Source: Phoronis ovalis (lineage: Eukaryota; Phoronida; Phoronidae). From it: a stretch of 31,708 nucleotides of DNA. How positions within the stretch are numbered: the first letter of the stretch is position 1; every line of letters starts with the position of its first letter. The notes under the pieces were generated by a model that ran no database searches, was not told the DNA's origin, and was given only the letters and a program-made list of their open reading frames with translations. Where the stretch lies: the NCBI GenBank assembly GCA_028565635.1, contig JAOXYB010027068.1, positions 1 through 31,708 of the forward strand, read 5' to 3'. Below are positions 1 to 12,000 of the stretch, piece after piece. The position numbers and the translations under genes are program-made.

Positions 1-120
1 CTCTATACCACACAAAACAAGCCCCATTCTCTATACCACACAAAACAAGCCCCATTCTCTATACCACACAAAACAAGCCCCATTCTCTATACCACACAAA
101 ACAAGCCCCATTCTCTATAC
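1..120. repeat. 28-bp tandem repeat, about 4.3 copies
   Basis: Four near-perfect 28-bp units start at 1, 29, 57 and 85, and a partial fifth unit begins at 113 and decays after about 8 bases. Each unit contains CACAAAACAAGCCCC. The array runs off the left edge, so its true size is unknown. There are no spacers, so this is a minisatellite and not a CRISPR array. A short minus-strand reading frame enters the array from the right and ends inside it. Confidence 0.95.
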
Positions 121-300
121 CTAATATCAAGTGAATTTGCATCATATCCACAGCTTTGAAACTGGACATCCTCTACATCTGAACCCTGCGATGGCTCCTC
201 ATCAGGCATTATTATTAAGTAATCTCCCCCGGGTATTACAAAAAACTTAATTTCTGTACTATCTGAATATTCCACACCATTCACAAGATTGTTATTTGTT
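87..300 (-). other. unplaced coding-like stretch, possible exon or transposon remnant
   Basis: The minus strand is open for about 65 codons, entering the tandem repeat at its 3' end. The predicted peptide is acidic (it contains MPDEEPSQGSDVEDVQF) and its composition is more protein-like than nearby frames. There is no ATG at its start; the first possible start is GTG, and no clear splice acceptor was found. It could be an exon of a gene to the left or a transposase remnant. Immediately to the right (302-318) is TTAACCCTTATGCTGCC, which resembles piggyBac-type ends, but its orientation points away from this frame. No family was recognised. Confidence 0.2.
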
Positions 301-1294
301 TTTAACCCTTATGCTGCCCATTAAAATGTCATTGCTAATTATTTCTGTGCACAGCTTTTGTCCTTAAATCACTTTTTTCACCAGGTAATCATTTGTGACC
401 CTCATCTTTTCTCATAGAAAAATCTATTAATTATAAAACTTGTCATATGTGCACAAATGAACAATGAACATAATAAAGGATTTTTTTTAATTAATTTAAT
501 TTTTCATTTAAAATCCAATTAAGCCTCCTTAGTGCTAGTTGCTGTACACCAGATGTCACGACCACCATTTATATTTAGTTTTTATTTTATTTCGTGGTGG
601 GTAGTCTGGACATATTAACGTGTCCATGACATAAAACATGATTGTGAACCTTGACATGTTAACACATCCATGGCTCTGTAAATGTTAATTGAAAGCTCAT
701 TCAGTTTTGGTAAACATTCAAATACATAACACGAAATAGGTCATAGGTCCTGCCAACTTCCGGATAATTGAAAAGACATATTTCAGTTGTCTTTAGTTAT
801 ATCATTCTATGGAAATATGTTAAATGCATTTATTAGAAATTTCTATGTGTGTGTTTAGATAATTTAATTTACGTGTGTCATCATCATTTCATGTCAAACA
901 TTCAAACATGAACATTACTTAATTTACAAACTCATATCCTGTGACCTACACTGTGTGGCTTAACTTTGAGGCAATCACGAAGCGGTGAATTTGAGCATTT
1001 TCAGCAAGCTACCCTTGTTGACTACACCTGTCAGTAGAACCTTAATATGTTTTATGTATGTGTTGCATTTATTCAGAATAATAATATAATGTTTACAACA
1101 TTGACAAGTTACTTCATTGCATTATATAATTATGCCAATATAAAATATATTTATAGGTGCCGCGAACATAATTCATATTCAAATGTGAGCATCATTGGCA
1201 ATGGTATGGTGATACAATTTAATGCATTGATTAAAGCTTTTCATGGCTACCTTTATTTAATATATTTCAATGGTTTTCACTGTTTTTATTTCAG
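301..1294. other. non-coding stretch before the PEX1 penultimate exon
   Basis: This AT-rich stretch has no recognisable exon in either strand. It is probably intron of the plus-strand PEX1-like gene, because the exon at 1295 begins with a splice acceptor and the AAA domains of PEX1 are not encoded here. It contains a diverged pair of about 20 bp (GACATATTAACGTGTCCATG near 609 and GACATGTTAACACATCCATG near 653), about 45 bp apart. Confidence 0.6.
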
Positions 1295-2035
1295 ACCAGC
1301 CTGTTCACGTCTGGTGTGCCTAAGAGAAAAATCAACAAGAAAGACAATGATAAGGCAGAATCGGCATCAGAAGCAATGGAGATCTATCAGTCACATTTAC
1401 TGAATGCTGCAAAGAACATGGGACCATCAGTTTCAGAGAGCGAGAGACGGCGGTACCAGATTATGTAAGAAATCTAATGGATGCACTAGAATTTTACAGC
1501 CTTATTTAGCTATTGAAAATAATTTGAAGTTGATGCATTTGAAATGACAGAGGAATTTAGAGGAATATGCTATTTGGGAATCCTAGAAGGTCAGCAGTTG
1601 TCAAACTGGGTACTGCGGTTATTACAGTTTACAAAATGTTTAGTGAAGTGTCCATGTGATGATAAATTTATTTGATAAAAAGTTCATACTTGTCAAAGAA
1701 ATTTTGAACAGAAGATTTGGTATTTTTAGGCAGTTTTTCTATTAAAAGCAATGGCAGAAAATGAACTACTGAGTGGGAGTCTCACTTTTGCAACAGGAGA
1801 CTTGACAGCTATGAAAGCCTTTGATAAAGTGTCCATTACATCAAGATTATTACTGTTGCTGTTAATTGTGAGAAGTTACCATGTTTTTAATCACACTGCA
1901 TGTATGTAGTACAATGAAATGTAATATATTTAATTATTATTTTTATATCACAGATATAAGAATTTTGTGTCATCTCGTGGTGGAAGTTTTGTCAACACTC
2001 AAGATACGGGAGAAAAGAGATTAACTTTAGCATAG
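1295..2035 (+). CDS. PEX1: PEX1-like peroxisomal AAA ATPase, C-terminal two exons (partial)
   Basis: Two exons, 1295-1464 (56 codons plus 2 bases) and 1954-2035, join across a phase-2 intron. The acceptors are TTTATTTCAG and TATATCACAG, and the donor is AT|GTAAGA. The joined frame gives 83 residues and ends with TAG at 2033-2035. It starts TSLFTSGVPKRKINKK, passes through IYQSHLLNAAKNMGPSVSES, and ends GEKRLTLA. From family knowledge, human PEX1 ends with a QSHLMTAL..RPSISEDDW segment and a terminal GQKVTLA, which this resembles in order and spacing. PEX1 is the AAA ATPase that works with PEX6 to extract the PEX5 receptor from the peroxisome membrane. Only the tail after the second AAA domain is here; the rest must lie to the left. 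Other AAA proteins have a similar SVS..RY helix, so the identification rests mainly on the last 60 residues. Confidence 0.72.
1465..1953 (+). other. last intron of the PEX1-like gene
   Basis: This is a 489-bp GT-AG intron, phase 2, AT-rich, with no other feature seen. Without its removal the upstream exon would read into TAA directly at the donor (ATG TAA), which supports the splice. Confidence 0.7.
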
Positions 2036-2255
2036 AATAATATCAGGTATGCACTTTGTGTCATTTTATGAAAATGTGCTTTGCTAGTGCAAATTTCAAT
2101 ATTTTTTAAAAACAAGTCTTATGTGTTTGACTTTGTCACAGTAACTAAAACTGTCTTTTCATGAAAGGTCTGAATAGGAAAATTCACCAAATTCCACAGT
2201 TCACTAATAATAAATGTCACGCTTGTTGACAAATATCGAGTAACGCAAAATAAAG
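2036..2255 (+). promoter_or_regulatory. PEX1-like 3' UTR with poly(A) signals
   Basis: Downstream of the stop are two AATAAA hexamers at 2209-2214 and 2249-2254, suitably placed to end the mRNA about 190-240 bases after the stop codon. A CAG|GTATGC donor-like site occurs at about 2045-2050, so a spliced 3' UTR cannot be excluded. Confidence 0.45.
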
Positions 2256-5200
2256 TGATTATTTCATGAATCACAACAATAAATTTCAGCAATCACAGGT
2301 CAAGGAAATACCACCTCTTTCCCACCTTAAGTTACCAAAATATCTGATTACATACTGTCTGCGGTACACAGCTTATCATATTCTACACAGGTACACTTCT
2401 AAAATATAATTATGCTGTTGGATTTCTCAATTAAAATATTCCAAGCTTCCCTCTGTAATTACCTGTAAGTACCTAAATAGGCTGAATTGCCACTGTCTCT
2501 GAAATTGTGCATATATTTTATCATAGAATATATTGGTTATTGAAGCATAACTCGAAAACCTGCTGTAAATGGTGGTGTGAGCATATGCAGTACCCTGAGA
2601 TTTATGCAACTAGTTTTATTAGCAACCCCTCACAAAAAACAGTCTTCCATTCTGATTGCATTAAATATGCATTTTGACTCAAACTTTTGAGGCAGTAATG
2701 CACCATACTTTAGCAGACATGGTGAAAGTTGTGGCATTTACTGACATTAGGTAGTCACTTACCAAAAAGTTATTTCCTATATTAACTAGTTTGGCATAAC
2801 TCTTTACCCTTTTCAATTGTTCCAAAACCCAGCAAAATTATCCATTATCATGTTTTACTCCTAAAATCCTGAAAGCCAGGTGTGTGACATGTTATTTGGT
2901 GCATATGTGCAAACTTTTCTAAAGATAAAAACAGCATCAAAACTGTACCTCTTCTGTAAATTTGTAAAATGACATTGAAGCTTTTGTCAAACACTTGAAA
3001 ACACTCCATAATATTAGCTCAAGTACCTCTTTTATTTTTTCAATCCACAAGGTTTCATTTTCTAATATAGTTATAAAAAATAAACAAGTGCTTACAATTT
3101 TTTATACACTTTCGGAGTGTGCGTCATAAAGCTTATAATATATTATTATTCATAAGTTTACTTTGCCCACATGGTTTCAATAGTGTGTGTGGTTTATGAT
3201 TTACGTATTTATTTTTTTACAATTTTCCTTGACAGACATAATCAAAATCGTGAAATCAGCACACTAAACTTACATAGCACCTACAATTATCACAGCTGGA
3301 AGCCCAATGCACTGTGGTTTAATGGTATAATTATAGTTTCTTCATGAATCATTAACAATGTTTTAACTCCACTCTATATTAAAGGATATAAATTTGTTAT
3401 TATTAATTCATTTCGTTAAATTGTTTAATACTTTTATTATACATGTATGCTGGAGATGAGATAAAAAAAATTATGTACAAAAATCTGAAAAATGTAGTGA
3501 TCTGTCTGGAGTGTTTTTTAACTGATGTATGATGGGCTGATTTAGCTTCCTTGATCATAGACTGAGATATAGAAATGGTTCACCAAGACAAGTCAAGAAG
3601 GAAGTTGTCCCCACAACATGTTTGCTAAACAACATATTTTGAATAAACATGCCATGAGGCAAACTTATTTGTTGACTATACTGCAATGTTCTGGTGGGTG
3701 GCAGTCATCTTAATGATAAATAACCTATTTTAAAAAAACAAATTTTGAATGACTTAATTATTACTGAGTACGGTGCAACCAGACACTACAGTATTTTTGC
3801 CCGTAATTATCTGCTTATAAAGAGGCTCATTTGAAAAATACATTGAAAAATAAATAATTTTAGAATGATTTTTTTAATGCATATTAGTGTGAGCAATATA
3901 TCCCACAATTTGTATGAGGTCTGTAAATGTGGCTGCATTGATTATAGTTCACAAAGCCAAGATAATTATGTATTGTTAATCTTGATGCTAGACCCATGAT
4001 TACAATGCTACCTTGCATATGTTTTCACAATATAACAAATACTGCCAGCTCTTATTATCAAACTACTAAGCAGCTCTGTTATGTAGATGAGCATGATTTT
4101 ACTAATAAATGTACCATTCAACTGTAAAACACATCTGCCACAGCTGTTTATGATGAGATTAAACTAAATTCTACTAAAGGCACTTAATTCAATTGTGCAT
4201 TTTTGTGTGTTGTTTCATTAAACCATCATATTTATTGTATAAAGCTGTGTCTATTTAACAAAACAAGCTGTTTTGCTTGAATACGTTTCTGAATTACGAG
4301 GTATTGTTATCTTTTAAAGCTCAATACAGGCTGTCAATAGCATGAATAAGTCCATTGTGTTTCTTTTGTTTGTTCAGTAGATGTTGATTGTCTTGCTGTG
4401 TTAAGGATTCATCATTAGTCCATTATTATTATAAATATGATGTTAGATTTTTATTGTCGATTTTATTTTTCTTTCATATAACATAATAGAGTTGTTTAAC
4501 TATGTGACCACTTTACAAAATAAGTAATTAAATATGAGTTTATAATGTGTTACTGGGTAACTGACTAATATGTCTTGAGATGAATTGTTTTAAACTATCA
4601 TGATTTAATAACTTTTTTTTTATTTAATATAAATTTTAGAAATACATAATATTACCTGACTTAACCTGTTAATGAAAATTTTGAATATATAAATATGAAT
4701 ATATAAAACTTTATATATCCTAGGTCTGAGACACCGTTGATAGTCTTTTGTCAGCATCAATAAACTTCACATCATTAATGAGCATCAAATGGTATATGAT
4801 TATAGTAACTGTCATTTTCAAAGTTAATGTCGTTAAATTTAAAAAATCTTTATTTTTTGCTTTCAGAGAATTTACTTGTCCACAATCCAAACTGAAATAT
4901 ACGCAGTGAAGCCAGTAATAATGAAAGACATTTCATACTAAGCTCTATTTGGAGTTGAGTGACTTTGTTGTTGTTTATAAACTTCTATAAAGTTTATATG
5001 TGCAGCACATTTTACAAAAAAAAACTGCAAATATAATTGCTGCCGAGAACAGCTTATTTTTGTGTGCAACTTAAGAACTATTTGTTAATTACAACTACCT
5101 AATCTGTCAAATAGCACTTACTAGTGACACTAAGATATTTAAAACTCAGTTGTGAATTCATTGGGCAGTACTAAGAGTTCAGACCAGCTTCAGTTAAGGC

Positions 5201-6880
5201 TTGAAATGCAGAACACCCACATATGTGATATGAACTGTGTTTGTCTTTGTAATTTTCTTTCAGTCAATATTTTTACAATTATACATGAAGAAGTTTTTGT
5301 TTTGTTAAGTAACTATCTGTTCATGTAATACATCATTATTGCTGACGACAAAGCATGTTTCATTTTGTTAATGTTCATAGTAAAATTACTTTCATGCATG
5401 AGTGTTAAAATATATGCAAGCATTCCTTGCAAGAATGCAATTAAAAAAAAAATTTTTTTAGTGCAATCCTCAAACACAACGTGATTTCTTTCATAATCAC
5501 ACAAGTCTTGTTATTACAGTCATGTAACATAGGATGCATCTTGTATAATTGTACTATCTCAAAATAATAGAACCCATTGTTTTGTTGATTTGTTGTTCAT
5601 TATTTCTAAGAAACGAACATAAAGTTTTTTCCACTTAAGTTTATTTTTGAATAAACTACTGTCAATGTCCTAGCAATAACAAAAGAATAAAACATGAAAC
5701 ATTTCCAAGGAGGCGGAAGCATTTCCTCGACAGTTCCTACTACGTAATCATTTGTTCATGCTCCGGTGCTAAGATCTCCCAACATACGACATCGTTCGTT
5801 AAAAATAGAAATAACAATACCAGACATAGTAAAAATTCTGTGATTTTTTTTCTATAGTTGCATAACTTAAGAACGCATAGTGAAATTGTGTGATCTTAAC
5901 ATTCATATTTTTTTTGTAATTACTTATTAAAACATTGTTATTTTCATAAAAAGCTATTTAAAAGTATTCCTTTACGAAATGGAAACTCAGATCAACTGTA
6001 TAATGCAGGTTTATAGTTTCAATTGTGTGGCCTTTAATACATGCATTTTTTTCTTTAAACGGACTTGAAAGTTATTTGGAACAGTATTAATTACATAGAA
6101 ACTATTTTATTTTTTAATGTTAAGACATTATTGGTTGTCTGTACATTTTCAATTAAAATGAACTTGCATAATCTGTGTAGAATAAGTCTTGCAACATGTT
6201 GGACAAGCTAAAAGTTTTGTGCGTTTATTGAAACATCAGCTGTACATCATTTATTCAGCTAGAAAAAATGTATTCAACTGTCCTTTTTTTTAATTTTCAA
6301 AGTTTTGTCATTGCAAATTGATGAACTATTGAAACCAAGCTTTCAGAATGAGCAAAAACTGCAATAAAATTAAGAATTACTAATTATGGGCATTATAACT
6401 TTCTGCACAAAAAATTCAGACTTAACCAAGTATATGTTAGTTTTACCGTTGCACCGAATCAAGGTAATGTGCACTTCTCTGCAAAAAAAAGACGAAAATA
6501 GACAATGATTTTTACATATGAATAGACTGAGGAAATTATTAACATTGTATAATGTTTCAAGCGAATAGCAAAAAACAAAAGATTTTTCTCAACTGTGAAA
6601 ATTTACATGTATTAAATCCTGTCGTGCATTCAAGTATACAAGAGTTCTTTTGAAATCTATAGAATTTGCATTAATCCATGTAAAAATGTGAACTTGTCGC
6701 TTTTATGCGTATTATCATCAAGGCTGGTTCCGATACCTAGATTCTTAAAGTCCCTTCAAAGAAAGATATTCCAGGATTATTTTTTACGAGGTAGTATTTG
6801 GGCTCGTACGTGTCATGTGGAGCATACACTGGACATATTCTTCGTTTCACAAATACACAAGCATGCGATGAGAGAGCTGT
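2256..6880. other. intergenic AT-rich DNA, no gene seen
   Basis: All frames are broken by frequent stops. The few 60-70 codon frames have low-complexity composition and no splice or domain support. Homopolymer A/T runs are common. No RNA gene or terminal-repeat element was recognised. A small A10/T7 perfect hairpin is at about 5441-5460. Confidence 0.6.
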
Positions 6881-6899
6881 AGACCGAAAATATTCAAAA

Positions 6900-7010
6900 A
6901 AGATTTGATATGCGTCCGCAGGGCCTATCCCGGGCGTAGCGATGTTCTATTGGGAGCTGCGCACGTACCATTAGCACGTCGGTCATTTATGAACCTGTAG
7001 TAACCGTATT
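6900..7010. promoter_or_regulatory. CpG-dense patch in AT-rich DNA
   Basis: About ten CpG dinucleotides fall in roughly 105 bp (6909-7012), including CCCGGGCG, GCGCACGT and CACGTCGG, plus an ATTGG (inverted CCAAT). The flanks have almost none. This could be a small promoter or enhancer, a methylation-free islet, or a fragment of a GC-richer repeat. No transcript-like frame accompanies it. Confidence 0.3.
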
Positions 7011-7594
7011 GAGTAGTAAAAATGCAATATTATATCAATAATTACAATTATCCGTAAATTTCACGTTATCTATATTATTTATTACTGATACAGTTATCGT
7101 TTTTACACAGTTTTTTTACCACCATTATATGTATCTGATACAGATCATAGCGATACAGATAACGGGTTGTAAAGGCTGGTCTTGGATCGTAATTACGCCA
7201 TCTGGTGACAATGAGGGATAGTTTTTTCTTTGGTAACTCTTTACAGTGTTTACATCCTGTTGTTTCTGCTGTAGAAGAAACATACAAATTTATAATTTGA
7301 ACAAGGGTCACTCACACGATCAAAAACTGCCATGTCATAATATTGAGTCATCCTTCAACTCATAAACACCCCGGATAAGACCCCGGGCATGTCATAAACA
7401 CGGAAGGTTATTTAGTGCGAATGTGTCTTCTTTGCTGCAATTTTTCTTGTGGTAAAACATGTACTATATTTGTCAGAAGGTATGGAATGTTTTAAGAGCA
7501 AAATAATGAGTTACAAAAATAAAGTTTTATTTAATATTAGCACTCTAGTCTTTGGGATGCTAGTTCCAATGAAAAAAAAGATTATTTTTAGGAC

Positions 7595-7770
7595 TGTTAA
7601 GGCCAACGCCACCGGAACGACGTAACCTGTTTTTACTTGATACCCAGCTCGGGGGGGAAATCCTGTCCCCGCTCACCCGTGCCACATTCCGGTGTCACCT
7701 TCTCATTGATGCCATGGAGACTTTCCATTCTTGTCCGTTAAAGGCCCCCCCGTTATTCTATATCAAAGTT
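7595..7770. other. GC-rich islet, possible old repeat fragment
   Basis: This stretch of about 175 bp contains GCCACCGGAACGACGTAACC, a GGGGGGG run, CCCCGCTCACCCG and CCCCCCC within AT-rich surroundings. The sharp composition change suggests an inserted element or a regulatory islet. There is no open frame across it and no flanking terminal repeats were found. Confidence 0.3.
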
Positions 7771-10017
7771 TACGCAGTATGGTAGTTAATGGGAAATTAA
7801 GTCTAGGGGATGGGTAGGACAAGTACACCCATTGTTTCCAGATGCATTCCGGATAAATTTTCAACTCCCGCAGTGTGTACTTAGAATTAAAACCACAAAA
7901 TCATAACCATATTTGTATCATAACATAATTATACAACTATAATAGACCCAGATACAACTTTAAGTGACAATAAACTAATTTTCACCTGTTCATTAGATGT
8001 ATATAATTTACGTTAAGTGCCTCATACCTTTTTGTGATAAGTGCCGTATAGTTACCGGGGATAGGTGACTCTCAACATGACTGTTTCTTTATTGTCACTT
8101 CCTTTGCACATTTTGAAATTATCCTAGTGATAATTTTACTATTAGATCGTTTTATATAAATAATTTCACTTCTTTTTACATTGTTCGTAGAACCATGTTC
8201 TTTAATTATTTACGCTATCAGTTGACGAATGCTCTGTTTATTTGTTTATTTTGTTCAACATTTTATAATTCGTCTTTGATAGTTTTCCTGGATCACGACA
8301 AGTATTGTGCAAAAATTAGAGTGGTGAACATGTTATGATCAGTTTTTTCTTACGACAGCATTGTTCGTGACACAATGTTCTTAGAGCGGGTGATTATTTT
8401 CAATGTTATTTGCGTCAGCGAGAAGTATGGGAAACAGGGTTGTGACAGGCTCCCGTTAAGTCGTTCACTTTCAGTCTTTTTATCTAAAAAAAATGAACAA
8501 ATTCGTTTACCAAGGTGTCACGACAAGGAACAATAACAAGCCATTCAAAACTTCCATTATTATTAAATCGACATTTGCTCTGTTGTGTTTTAATACAATC
8601 AATTTCACTCATTCGCTTATTGTACCACACTGGAATTCTATTTTATCTTCCGATTCACTCTTTTGTACGAGAGAAAATTGCAATAATTTCGAGCTATAGC
8701 ACATCAACATGATGGTGAATATGTAAAGAAAGAAAATATAAAAACCAAACTGTGTCTGCTTTCACAGTGCTGTTAAGTAGCATTCATACCCTATTATTCA
8801 TCAATAGCTGCAAACAACATCTAGAGTTATTCACCACACAATAGAGTATAATAGACTTCAGTAAGCCTTTATGAAGGTATTATTTCGCCTTTATTTCTTG
8901 TCAGCATGCCATCATTTCTAATAGAATAGAATTTGTATAGGTTCAAATAAAATCAAGCTGTTTTCTATACAGATAGGTAGTAGGTTACGTTATTTAAAAG
9001 CTTAAAAGGCGACAGAGTGCAACTACATACAAAATGAACTTTATATAATTAACTTTTCCCGGCCTATCTGAGAAAATGTATAGTTTCTGGCCCTGTTATT
9101 TAGTTATAATAGACCATGGTATGTTATATCATTCTAAAAACGTCATTTTCATTCACCTTTTATGCAAAAATGCTAAATAGATATCTCTACATTCCTAATA
9201 TTGTATCTGCAGTGTTAAGCAATTCATTTTTTTTTCCATTTTCAAATATACTCATATAGCTGGGATTCATAGCCATCAAGTACATTGTATAATGTGCCAA
9301 GACATTACTAACTTTATTTGTTTTAGTAATGTTGTTCGATTATCACTAGTTGATAATTGTTGAGCTATTCATTCGATTATCTCAACTCAATAAAAAATAT
9401 TTTCCTTATGTAATTCACAATGTGATCACATCAATAAATAATACATTTTTGATGACTATAAGCGCAGTCGCTGCGTCTACTGGTGATATGCTATAATGTA
9501 AACATTGCAGAAGTAATTTTTCATATAAGTTATTGTTTCTGAATAATTTTAGATTATTTTTGGAGACATTATGCTGCGTCAACATTGCCATATAGTTTGC
9601 ACCAAACCATGTGCACTTTTACAAAAGTTGTATTTTTAGAGCTATATTTTCTATAGTTCACTGATTATTAACCGATGATTGTAAGACTATAAACTGCCTA
9701 CCATATTTTAGAAATTTAAAACAGCGCAAATATACGCAGGAAATTCTGATCATTTTGCTTTTTAATTTTCTTGGTATACTTTATTTGCTTGGAATTATAA
9801 AATATTAAATTTACAAAAATGCAGATTTAAATATTTTACGAATTTCATTATCCCATCTTCTATAATTAAAGTTAATTTAACAAGTTTTAAAATCATTGCG
9901 TATTTTACTGTTTCGGAGAAATAGAAGTTACGATCCCGATACCCATAAACGCAGCTAGTCATCATCCTAAAATGTCATAGCCCTTATGAAACTGTAGTAG
10001 AATGATATGGGGGTATA

Positions 10018-10036
10018 ATTCATTCATTCATTCATT
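10018..10036. repeat. (ATTC)n microsatellite
   Basis: About four and a half ATTC units are followed by TTCTTTATTTGAAATG. Such tetranucleotide runs often mark the 3' end of a retroposon, but no body could be recognised. Confidence 0.7.
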
Positions 10037-12000
10037 TCTTTATTTGAAATGTTTTATTATTATTTAGAGACAATGCTTAAATACAGGTAATTTACGGTCT
10101 TGTGAACTCTATGTATATATATTAATACGGGTACATTATGTTATGGATGGCTTTTTAATTATTGTATTTCATCATTTGTCCACTGTGGCTTTGTCTCTAT
10201 TATTATATTAAGACAGCTCCGGATTGCCGGATACTCCATTCCACGCCATTGGCAGTCAAAAGGGTACTGGTAAAAAAGGAGATTGCATCTGATTAAAAGC
10301 TGGTGGTCTTCTAAGTCTATCAAGAGTGGCCCGGGAGTACCTTTTTAATTTTGGAGAATTGTCAATGATAAGATTTTGAAATGTTATTTTATAAATCATA
10401 TTCATATTACGAAAACGCTGAATCGGCGCCTAGACTGGCTTAGTACTTGTTTTTTCTAAGTACATAAGCTCTAAAGACGGGCAACAGTTTTCACGGGAAA
10501 ACGTCGGTCTGATCGATATTATATTACCAAGTATACATTATATTCTGTGTATTTCCGGAGATTTAACAATATTATTGAATTCTGCATTCAAATTCCTTTA
10601 TTTAATTTTATTTTATTTTCTATAGAGACAAACATAAAAATAGCTGCTGTAATATCTCTTGTTATAATTTATAAAATTTAGCGGCATAAAAGCTTTATAT
10701 GTGACTGTGTAAGAATATAATCACGCCGCACAATAAGTACAAAAAGTCCCATTTCATAAATCCATATATGTATTACAGAGTTATTTGAATTCTTATTATT
10801 AAAAGTCAAAGTAAACCAATTTAGTTGTATGTATATTCAGGCTAAATGTCTAGTCTTAATGACCAAGATGAATGGAGTATATTGTTTACCAAAATCTTTA
10901 TTTTACAATGTGTATTCTGTACAATTCAATATATTTCGCCATTCTATTTGAAAACATTTGAATTGTGAGTATTTACAGAGACTGAATGTTTATGTATCAG
11001 CGATAAATGCCTATAGGATTCGAGTATTGAAATTAACACACCTCTCCTTTATAGGCGGTTCTATAAAAATTGTTTGGTGATATTTATCTTTACTTTACTC
11101 TGTCTATTCAGTATTATATTTCATTATTTCCTATTCTCCACAAGCCTTTGTAAAGCGAATAAAGCGTATTAGTGCTATTGTGTACATAAGAATACGTGTT
11201 ATTCTGTTGAACATTTATATATTTATTCATGCTCTCTCAAGCATTCATGAGTCCATGTATTTTTTATTATATTGTTATTCTTTACTCTTACTTCAGCGCA
11301 TTTTATTGAAATCCTACACAATGAAAACAATAACTCTTTTCAACTACTGCCCTATTTGACAACAAAGGATGTTGAATAAACACTGAATAGCCTATTTTGT
11401 ACATCACTAAAGTGGGCAATTTTAACTATAATTTTAGACACAATTTTGACTAAATTCCTTTGAATCTCTTATGACTAAAGAAGAATCGCTTGAGGGAATG
11501 TACGTCCCCACCACTATACATTATCTCGTAGAAGCAACAAAATCCATATTATTCGCTTTAAATTCTATACTTCATCAAAACCTTTTTGTTTCCGTTGTGT
11601 TCTAGGTTTATGGTTTTCTAAAGCTTGTTATACTCGTGATATTTGATAAGTTTATCAAAAGCAGGCATATACACCTGTGAAAGCATGGATATTTTTCTGT
11701 AAATCGGATGTTTATTGAGGGAATCTGTAGCCACGAGGTCGTTTTATTCATTTTGTATGTACAACTGTCGCTCGATCCTGCTAATTTTAGGAATCTGAAA
11801 CGACGGGATTTCATGTCGGATGCTTCGGACCGCATAATGTAATTGAGTAAATTTGTGACAAATCTTAACGTAAATCAGGCGTGATTCAAATAATCCAACT
11901 ATGAACAGCATATTTCTTTACCATTAACAAAATCTACTGATAACTAGGAATACAGAGAGAGAGGAAGGAGGGACAACGCATAAATATTAATGCAGCATAT

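Larger units (their letters stand above)
7020..12000. other. intergenic DNA between PEX1-like and SoxB2 genes
   Basis: No coding exon was supported on either strand. Visible items are a GC-rich segment at 7595-7770 (poly-G and poly-C tracts, several CpGs), a diverged repeat pair at 8179-8203 and 8358-8382, and a short ATTC tetranucleotide run at 10018-10036. The segment 10205-10345 (CTCCGGATTGCCGGATACTC and following) is GC-richer than its flanks and may be an old mobile-element fragment. The remainder is AT-rich sequence without recognisable structure. Confidence 0.55.

Noticed and set aside
1-120. CRISPR-like short repeats
   Set aside because: The units are directly adjacent with no spacers, in eukaryotic DNA; it is a minisatellite.
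1047-1403. 118-codon plus frame
   Set aside because: It runs from intron through the acceptor into the PEX1-like exon in the wrong frame. The exon's own frame, supported by splice sites and homology, is different.
8493-8712. Two overlapping 65-68 codon plus frames
   Set aside because: Low-complexity, overlapping in different frames, no homology; consistent with chance.
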